Under the pieces are notes generated by a model that ran no database searches, was not told the DNA's origin, and saw only the letters and a program-made list of their open reading frames with translations. The translations under genes and the position numbers were made by a program. From JAAYKS01 sp964479435 (GTDB taxonomy: Bacteria > Bacillota > Clostridia > Saccharofermentanales > UBA5734): a DNA stretch of 28,035 nucleotides. Numbering within the stretch: the stretch's first letter is position 1; each line of letters begins with the position of its first letter. The DNA lies in contig CAYZME010000015.1 in NCBI GenBank assembly GCA_964479435.1, forward strand, positions 1-28,035, in the 5' to 3' direction. This document shows, piece after piece, positions 22,717 to 28,035 of the stretch.

Positions 22717-25338
22717 ATGACCAAATATGTTTACCTGTTTTCCGAAGGAAACGCGTCCATGCGCAACCTGCTCGGCGGCAAAGGGGCCAACCTCGCCGAG
22801 ATGACGGGACTGGGTTTGCCCGTTCCGCGTGGATTTATCATCACGACGGAGGCTTGCACCCGTTATTACGACGACGACAAAACCATCCATGCCACGATTC
22901 AGGAAGAGATTTTTGCCGCCCTGGCCAAAGTAGAACAGGATGCCGGCAAAAAATTCGGTGACCCCACGAACCCTTACCTGGTTTCGGTCCGCTCGGGCGC
23001 GCGCGCTTCGATGCCCGGCATGATGGATACCATCCTGAACCTGGGGCTCAACGATGTGGTCGTCGAGGGGCTGGCCAAGCTCACCGAAAATCCCCGTTTC
23101 GCTTACGACAGCTACCGCCGGTTTATTTCCATGTTCGCCGACGTCGTGATGGATATTTCCAAGACGAAATTTGACCACCAACTGGACACGGTCAAGGAGC
23201 AGGCCGGCGTGAAACTGGACAGCGATTTGACCGCGGACGACATGAAAGAGGTGGTCCGGCGATTCAAAGATGTATATCAGACGGAAAAAGGCGAGCCATT
23301 CCCGCAAGATCCGCGAATCCAGCTGATCGAGTCGATCGAAGCGGTCTTCCGCTCGTGGAACAATGAGCGCGCCATCATCTACCGTCGCCAGAACGATATT
23401 CCGTATAGCTGGGGCACCGCCGTCAACGTCCAAGAGATGGTGTATGGCAACATGGGCGATACGTCCGGAACCGGCGTCGCGTTTACCCGCAACCCGGCGA
23501 CCGGTGAAAAGAAACTGTATGGCGAATTCCTGATGAACGCGCAGGGCGAGGACGTGGTCGCCGGCATTCGCACGCCGCAGACCATCGATCAGTTGTTGCA
23601 AGTGATGCCGGAAGTCTATGAGCAGTTCGCGGACTACGCGAACAAGTTGGAAAATCACTATAAAGACATGCAGGATCTGGAATTCACCATCGAGCGCGGC
23701 AAGCTCTACATGCTGCAGACCCGCAGTGGCAAGCGCACCGCGGCCGCGGCTCTCAAAATCGCCGTCGACATGGTCGACGAGGGACTGCTGAGCGAAAAGG
23801 AAGCATTGCTGAAGATCGACCCCCGACAGCTGGACGCGCTTTTGCACCCGACCTTTGAGGAAGCGGCGCTCAAAGCCGCGCACCCCATCGCCAAAGGCCT
23901 GCCCGCGTCTCCGGGCGCGGCGACGGGCAAAGCCTATTTCACCGCGGAGGACGCGGAAAAGGCCGCCGAAAAGGGTGAAAAAGTCATCCTCGTGCGCCTC
24001 GAGACCTCTCCGGAGGATATCGTCGGCATGATGGCTTCCGAAGGAATTCTCACCGGCCGCGGCGGCATGACCTCGCACGCGGCGGTTGTGGCGCGCGGTA
24101 TGGGCAAATGCTGTGTGTCCGGTTGTTCTGAGCTGGGCATCGACGAGAACGCCAAATGCTTCTCGGACAAAGCCGGCCATGTCTACCGGGAAGGGGACTG
24201 GATCTCGCTGGATGGCTCGACTGGCAATGTGTATTCCGGGAGCATCCAGACAGAAGAGGCCAGCTTGTCGGGTGATTTTGCCCGCGTCATGTCCTGGACG
24301 GACAAATTCCGGGTGCTCAAGGTGCGCGCCAACGCCGATACCGTACGCGACGCGACGGTCGCGGTTGAATTGGGTGCCGAGGGCATCGGCCTGTGCCGTA
24401 CCGAGCACATGTTCTTTGAGCCCGACCGCATTTTTGCTTTCCGGCAGATGATTGTCGCCAAGACCGAAGAAGCACGCCGCAAGGCGCTGGACAAGATTCT
24501 GCCGATGCAGCGCAAGGACTTTGTTGAGCTGTATCGCGTACTCAAAGGCGACCCGGTCACCATCCGCCTGTTGGATCCGCCGTTGCATGAGTTCCTGCCC
24601 CAGGCGGATCACGAGATCGCCGAACTGGCCCGCGAACTGGGCATGCCGGTGGAAGAGCTCAAAGCCGTGATCGCCAGCTTGCATGAGCTGAACCCGATGA
24701 TGGGTAACCGCGGTTGCCGCCTGGCCATCACCTATCCGGAGATCGCCGAAATGCAGACACGCGCGATCATCGAAGCCGCGATCCAGGTAAACAAAGAGGG
24801 AATCCAGGTGGATCCGGAGATCATGGTGCCGCTGGTCTGCGATGTCGCCGAGCTCAAATTCGTCAAAAACATCATTGTACAGACAGCGGACCAGATCATT
24901 GCCGAAGCCGGCGTGACGCTCGATTACAGCGTCGGCACGATGATCGAGATCCCGCGCGCGGCCTTGACGGCCGACCAGATCGCCAAAGAAGCGGACTTCT
25001 TCAGCTTTGGCACCAATGACTTGACGCAAATGGCGTACGGCCTGTCGCGCGACGATGCCAGCCGGATTCTCGAGCGCTACTACGATGTACGGATCTTTGA
25101 AGCCGATCCGACCGCCAGACTCGACCTCGAAGGGGTCGGCAAACTGATGAAGATCGCCACAGACGGTGGCCGGGAGACAAAACCCGAGATCAAGCTGGGC
25201 ATCTGCGGCGAGCATGGCGGCGACCCCGCTTCGGTGCGCTACTGCCACCAGCTGGGCTTCTCGTACGTCTCCTGCTCGTCGTTCCGCGTGCCGATCGCGC
25301 GTTTGGCCGCTGCGCAAGCTGCCATCGAGGACAACTAA
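22717..25338 (+). CDS. ppdK: Pyruvate, phosphate dikinase
   Basis: 873 residues, the standard PPDK length. The ATP-grasp part begins YLFSEGNASMRNLLGGKGAN and includes SVRSGARASMPGMMDT; the swivelling phosphohistidine domain has GGMTSHAAVVARGMGK with catalytic His454 and the regulatory Thr452; the TIM barrel has LCRTEHMFF, MVPLVCD and the catalytic Cys830 in GICGEHGGDP. It interconverts pyruvate, ATP and Pi with PEP, AMP and PPi, and in clostridia often works in glycolysis with PPi. AAGGAGGAG precedes the ATG. It appears monocistronic. The 885-residue antisense open frame is only a shadow of its codon bias. Confidence 0.98.
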   Translation: MTKYVYLFSEGNASMRNLLGGKGANLAEMTGLGLPVPRGFIITTEACTRYYDDDKTIHATIQEEIFAALAKVEQDAGKKFGDPTNPYLVSVRSGARASMPGMMDTILNLGLNDVVVEGLAKLTENPRFAYDSYRRFISMFADVVMDISKTKFDHQLDTVKEQAGVKLDSDLTADDMKEVVRRFKDVYQTEKGEPFPQDPRIQLIESIEAVFRSWNNERAIIYRRQNDIPYSWGTAVNVQEMVYGNMGDTSGTGVAFTRNPATGEKKLYGEFLMNAQGEDVVAGIRTPQTIDQLLQVMPEVYEQFADYANKLENHYKDMQDLEFTIERGKLYMLQTRSGKRTAAAALKIAVDMVDEGLLSEKEALLKIDPRQLDALLHPTFEEAALKAAHPIAKGLPASPGAATGKAYFTAEDAEKAAEKGEKVILVRLETSPEDIVGMMASEGILTGRGGMTSHAAVVARGMGKCCVSGCSELGIDENAKCFSDKAGHVYREGDWISLDGSTGNVYSGSIQTEEASLSGDFARVMSWTDKFRVLKVRANADTVRDATVAVELGAEGIGLCRTEHMFFEPDRIFAFRQMIVAKTEEARRKALDKILPMQRKDFVELYRVLKGDPVTIRLLDPPLHEFLPQADHEIAELARELGMPVEELKAVIASLHELNPMMGNRGCRLAITYPEIAEMQTRAIIEAAIQVNKEGIQVDPEIMVPLVCDVAELKFVKNIIVQTADQIIAEAGVTLDYSVGTMIEIPRAALTADQIAKEADFFSFGTNDLTQMAYGLSRDDASRILERYYDVRIFEADPTARLDLEGVGKLMKIATDGGRETKPEIKLGICGEHGGDPASVRYCHQLGFSYVSCSSFRVPIARLAAAQAAIEDN

Positions 25339-25346
25339 ACAACACG

Positions 25347-25372
25347 TTGGCAATGGCACTTTGTGCTATAAT
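25347..25372 (+). promoter_or_regulatory. Extended -10 promoter before the zinc-ribbon gene
   Basis: TGC directly precedes TATAAT (25367-25372), an extended -10. TTGGCA at 25347 is only 14 bases away, so the -35 contribution is weak. The 13 bases TTTGTGCTATAAT recur at 25888-25900. Confidence 0.55.
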
Positions 25373-25446
25373 GAGCCTACTATCAGCGATAAGAGAGCGG
25401 ACTTTTTAATATCCGCGACCGAAACGTAGCAGAGGAGGTTTTGCAC

Positions 25447-25821
25447 ATGGCGTTTTTCGACAAAGTCAAACAAGGGTTAGATGCAGCCAGCAAGAAAACC
25501 AGCGAAGTGATCGAGACGACCAAAATCAACTCCAGCATCCGCGGGGAAAAAGACGCGATTGACGCGATTTACCGCCAAATCGGTAAAGCTGCGTTCGATC
25601 AGTACGCCTCCACCGGCAGCGGCAACGAGGAATATCTCGGTTTCTTCCAGACGATTATGGAGCACCAGGGCAAGGTTGCCGAGCTTGAGCAAAAACTCGA
25701 TGAGATCAAGAACGTCAAAAATTGCCCCAATTGCCAGACCGAACAGCCCCGGGAAGTGTTGTTTTGCAGCAAGTGCGGCTTCCGCTTTGAAGCCCCACAG
25801 AACCCGCCGAGCGGCGAATAA
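25447..25821 (+). CDS. Small zinc-ribbon protein with coiled-coil/helical body
   Basis: 124 residues from ATG 25447 (GGAGG 8 bases upstream; a TTG at 25441 is less likely). Residues 1-90 are helical with heptad-like spacing (FFDKVKQGLDAASKKTSEVI, VAELEQKLDEIKNVKN). The C-terminus is a zinc ribbon: CPNC (95-98) and CSKC, with EVLFC between. Proteins of this layout are common in Firmicutes and uncharacterised; the ribbon probably binds zinc and mediates interaction rather than catalysis. It has its own promoter and terminator. Confidence 0.8.
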   Translation: MAFFDKVKQGLDAASKKTSEVIETTKINSSIRGEKDAIDAIYRQIGKAAFDQYASTGSGNEEYLGFFQTIMEHQGKVAELEQKLDEIKNVKNCPNCQTEQPREVLFCSKCGFRFEAPQNPPSGE

Positions 25822-25859
25822 TCACGCGGCTTCAGGCTACAAACAGAAACGTTGAAACG

Positions 25860-25892
25860 ACCGCCCCTTCGTCAGGAGGGGCGGTTGTTTGT
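25860..25892 (+). terminator. Intrinsic terminator of the zinc-ribbon gene
   Basis: ACCGCCCCT (25860-25868) pairs with AGGGGCGGT (25877-25885) over an 8-base loop, followed by TGTTTGT. Its T-rich tail runs into the next promoter. Confidence 0.8.
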
Positions 25893-25900
25893 GCTATAAT
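25889..25900 (+). promoter_or_regulatory. Extended -10 promoter of the aminotransferase operon
   Basis: TTGTGCTATAAT (25889-25900) carries TGC next to TATAAT, with no convincing -35 because the terminator hairpin occupies that region. It is about 40 bases before the aminotransferase start. Confidence 0.5.
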
Positions 25901-25941
25901 TTAGAAAATATCAAGATCTGTACGCCGACGGAGGAACCAAG

Positions 25942-27012
25942 ATGAAAATATTTGCGGTCGGTCCTGTGCCGATGGACCCGGAGACGCTGGTGGTTGCTTC
26001 CCACCAAGTGCCCTATTTTCGTACCGAAGAGTTCTCCGAAGTGGTCCTGGAGTGCGCCAGTCATTTACAAACCCTGCTGGGAACCGCCCAGGATTCGCGC
26101 GTTGTTTTTCTCGCCGCTTCCGGCACCGGCGCGATGGAAGCGGCGGTCATCAACCTGCTCCACGCCGACGACCATGTGCTGGTGATCTCGGGGGGAACAT
26201 TCGGCAAGCGTTTCCGCCTTTTGTGTGAAATTCACGGCATCCCCCACCAAACGATCGAGCTGGCATATGGCGAGGCGCTCACCGAAGAGATGTTGGCGGC
26301 ATATCGGGACATCCCCTTTACCGCCATGCTGGTCAACATTCACGAAACATTGACCGGGCAGCTCTACGACATGGAGATGCTTTCCGCCTTTTGCCGCGAA
26401 AAAGGCATGTTGTTTGTGGTCGACGCCATCAGCACTTTTTTGGTCGATCCGTATCAGATGGATGCCTCACAGGTCGACTGCACCATCATCAGCTCACAAA
26501 AAGGGCTGGCACTGCACCCTGGCTTGTCGATGGTGGTCGTACGCCAGGAAGCGTACGACCAGAGGGTGCCGCTGCGCCATACGCCCAATCTGTACTTCCG
26601 CTTCCCCGACTATTACCCCGAAGTACTGCGCGGGCAAACGCCGTATACCCCCACGATCGGCGTGATTTTACAATTGCAGGAAAAACTGCGGCGGGTGATG
26701 GCGCGGGGTATGGATCCTTATATTGAGCACTGCGCCCATATCGCCGCGCGGGTGCGCGGCGGCGTGCGGTCGCTTGGCTATCAGATCCCCGAGCAGTACC
26801 GGTTATCCAATGGCGTGACCCCGGTAAGGGATCCGGACGGGCAGGCTTATCGCACGGTCAAACGCTTAAAAGACGAATTTGATATTTATGTAATCCCCAG
26901 CGCGGGGGACTTGACGGATTCTGTTTTTCGCATCGGACATATGGGTGGAAACCTGACCGATGAGGATGTCGACATCCTCATCGACGCATTGAGGAGGATC
27001 AAACAGTCGTGA
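25942..27012 (+). CDS. Class V aminotransferase, likely 2-aminoethylphosphonate-pyruvate type
   Basis: 356 residues. The fold-type I PLP enzyme signature is present: VGPVPM at the start, SGTGAMEAAV (60-69), VVDAIST (D161 for the pyridine nitrogen) and IISSQKGLALHPG (K187 forms the Schiff base). VNIHETLTGQLYD (131-143) is the region that follows the substrate-binding Thr in AEP transaminase and serine-glyoxylate relatives. Its stop overlaps the cytidylyltransferase start (GTGA). AEP transaminase followed by or fused to an AEP cytidylyltransferase is an established phosphonate biosynthesis pairing, so AEP formation from phosphonoacetaldehyde is the best guess; an alanine-glyoxylate/serine enzyme is the alternative. 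GGAGG precedes ATG 25942. PEP mutase and decarboxylase are not in the window. Confidence 0.75.
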   Translation: MKIFAVGPVPMDPETLVVASHQVPYFRTEEFSEVVLECASHLQTLLGTAQDSRVVFLAASGTGAMEAAVINLLHADDHVLVISGGTFGKRFRLLCEIHGIPHQTIELAYGEALTEEMLAAYRDIPFTAMLVNIHETLTGQLYDMEMLSAFCREKGMLFVVDAISTFLVDPYQMDASQVDCTIISSQKGLALHPGLSMVVVRQEAYDQRVPLRHTPNLYFRFPDYYPEVLRGQTPYTPTIGVILQLQEKLRRVMARGMDPYIEHCAHIAARVRGGVRSLGYQIPEQYRLSNGVTPVRDPDGQAYRTVKRLKDEFDIYVIPSAGDLTDSVFRIGHMGGNLTDEDVDILIDALRRIKQS

Positions 27013-27737
27013 GAGCAATTTTAATGGCGGCCGGACGCGGCAGCAGGATCAGCCGGGACATCGAACACAGCAATAAATGCACATTGGATATTGGCGGAAC
27101 TTCATTGATCCGCCATACGGTATCCATGTTGCTGGCGCGCGGAATTGGTGTATCCATTGTCCTTGGCTATCGTGGTGACACGGTGCGGGCCGCGCTGTCC
27201 GGGTTGGAAGTGACATATTATGAGAATCCGTTTTTCCATGTGACCAACAGCATCGCTTCGCTGTGGTTTGCCCGCGCGGAGCTCGATCACCCGAATGACT
27301 TTATTATGGCCAACGCCGACGTGTATTGGAACGACGACATTTTGGATATCATCCTGGCCGACAAGCGCTCCAATTTCCTGGTCGCCGACACCTCGGAGCG
27401 TGCCCGGGAGCATGGTGATTATTTTTTCAAATTTGAAAATGGGTTGCTGCGCAAGTTCGGCAAAGATTTGCGCGGCGAAGATATCACGGGTGAGTACATC
27501 GGCATCTGCAAAATCCGTTCTGATTTCGTGGCCCTGTTCCGCGCGCGGCTGAGTCAATTGATTGACGAGCAGCACGCGGATATGTGGTGGGAAGACACCT
27601 TATACACGCAAGTCGGGGAGACCGATATTCACGTCATCGACATCAAAGGCCTGTTTTGGTCCGAGATCGATTATATCGAAGACTATTTCCGCGTCGTCGA
27701 GCAACACAAAGCCCGTCTGGGGAAAAAAGACGCTTGA
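27009..27737 (+). CDS. NTP transferase (LicC/PntC-like cytidylyltransferase)
   Basis: 242 residues from GTG 27009, which overlaps the aminotransferase stop; no nearer ATG keeps the signature intact. MRAILMAAGRGSRISRDIEH contains the nucleotide-binding loop (6-13) with K23 in SNKCTLDIGG, a variant of the usual PK.L. ANADVYWND supplies the metal-binding Asp (D104) and FWSEIDYIEDY (216-226) the E..D pair (E219, D221) of LicC/choline-phosphate and PntC/2-aminoethylphosphonate cytidylyltransferases. WWEDTLY is a specificity-type region. It probably activates an amino-alcohol phosphate or phosphonate as a CMP derivative for lipid or glycan attachment. Choline-phosphate remains an alternative substrate. 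Confidence 0.8.
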   Translation: MRAILMAAGRGSRISRDIEHSNKCTLDIGGTSLIRHTVSMLLARGIGVSIVLGYRGDTVRAALSGLEVTYYENPFFHVTNSIASLWFARAELDHPNDFIMANADVYWNDDILDIILADKRSNFLVADTSERAREHGDYFFKFENGLLRKFGKDLRGEDITGEYIGICKIRSDFVALFRARLSQLIDEQHADMWWEDTLYTQVGETDIHVIDIKGLFWSEIDYIEDYFRVVEQHKARLGKKDA

Positions 27738-27738
27738 G

Positions 27739-27764
27739 CGTCTCGCGCGACTTCGCGCGAGACG
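27739..27764 (+). repeat. 11-bp hairpin after the cytidylyltransferase gene
   Basis: CGTCTCGCGCG (27739-27749) pairs with CGCGCGAGACG (27754-27764) over loop ACTT, one base after the stop codon. No T-run follows, so it is at best a weak terminator. The 11 bases AGCGTCTCGCG from its 5' arm recur at 27982-27992, just after the second rRNA promoter. Confidence 0.5.
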
Positions 27765-27798
27765 TGAACCGCGAGCGCTTGCCCCGCCCCACGTTCGT

Positions 27799-27827
27799 TT
27801 GACCTGACATACAAACCGCGGTATAAT
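27799..27827 (+). promoter_or_regulatory. rRNA operon promoter P1
   Basis: TTGACC (27799-27804), 17-base spacer, perfect TATAAT (27822-27827). With the promoter at 27948 it forms a tandem pair ahead of a predicted rRNA operon. Confidence 0.75.
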
Positions 27828-27947
27828 AGACGTCGCCTCTCACCGTGAGGGCGTACCGTTTTATCATCCGCGCTTTGCGCACGCTTCGCGTTTTTTACCG
27901 AAGATTTTCATGGGATTTAGAGCCCTGAAAAAAGTCCAAAATGGCTG

Positions 27948-27976
27948 TTGACAGTCCATAGGGGCAATGATAAGAT
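27948..27976 (+). promoter_or_regulatory. rRNA operon promoter P2
   Basis: Consensus TTGACA (27948-27953), 17-base spacer, TAAGAT (27971-27976). It lies about 30 bases before the rRNA leader motif. Confidence 0.75.
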
Positions 27977-28008
27977 GGTCAAGCGTCTCGCGGGAGCGGG
28001 GCGGACGG

Positions 28009-28035
28009 ACCTTGAAAATTGAACAGCGAGAAAAG
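28009..28035 (+). other. rRNA operon leader, 16S gene expected beyond the edge
   Basis: ACCTTGAAAATTGAACAG (28009-28026) is the motif usually found in Firmicute rRNA leaders and spacers just ahead of mature 16S rRNA. The window ends nine bases later, so no rRNA itself is present. Confidence 0.7.

Noticed and set aside
22702..25359. 885-residue open frame antisense to ppdK
   Set aside because: A product of G+C-rich codon bias; residues are rich in Arg/His/Asp without domain pattern, while ppdK on the other strand is complete.
1..28035. CRISPR array, tRNA genes, integrase or attachment site
   Set aside because: No regularly spaced repeats, no tRNA-like cloverleaf with a T-loop motif and no tyrosine/serine recombinase motifs were seen.

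Overview
The window looks like chromosomal DNA of a Clostridia-type Firmicute, probably assembled from a metagenome because it contains a 10-base N gap. Low-GC Gram-positive markers are a RemA-family regulator, an HPr-like protein with the Ser46 region but Gln15 (Crh-like), single-chain GlyRS, pyruvate phosphate dikinase, sigma-A-type promoters and strong GGAGG ribosome binding sites. The genus cannot be named from this sequence. Base composition changes sharply: positions 1 to about 8900 are visibly A+T-richer, while 10.7-27.7 kb is G+C-rich with compact operons.

Region A (1-6100) is an accessory island. A frameshifted XRE repressor gene points left. A rightward operon encodes a small SH3-like/beta-barrel protein, a five-helix membrane protein, two metallo-beta-lactamase (MBL) fold proteins, and a 750-residue protein that joins an E2-like domain, a ThiF/E1 adenylation domain and a JAB/JAMM isopeptidase. 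This resembles the ubiquitin-like conjugation arms of bacterial defence systems (for example Cap2/Cap3 of CBASS and the Bil/Bub operons), but there is no CD-NTase and no ubiquitin-like gene. The second MBL protein ends in a loose tail terminating in glycine and lies one base upstream of the E2-E1-JAB gene, so it is a candidate conjugation substrate. This operon is the best candidate for an undescribed or poorly described system.

Region B (6100-10755) holds a promoter followed by a structured, probably non-coding RNA, a P-loop kinase-like gene, then a graveyard: broken KilA-N and ORF6N phage antirepressor-like genes, two IS256-family transposase remnants in opposite orientation, and an AbiEi/AbiEii toxin-antitoxin pair damaged by internal deletions. 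The AbiE operator palindrome is still perfect. An intact aquaporin gene with its own promoter lies inside this region.

Region C (10756-27737) is mostly core genome: a SAM methyltransferase; rplM-rpsI; an amidohydrolase-tsaE-tsaB-rimI operon (tRNA t6A synthesis and acetylation); crh-like HPr-uvrC-phosphoesterase; yicC-remA-gmk-rpoZ-glyQS; ppdK; a zinc-ribbon protein; and a class V aminotransferase overlapping a sugar/choline/phosphonate-type cytidylyltransferase, which together suggest 2-aminoethylphosphonate (or a similar headgroup) synthesis and activation.

Region D (27738-28035) carries two tandem strong promoters and a leader with the motif usually seen just before 16S rRNA, so an rRNA operon very probably begins immediately beyond the right edge.
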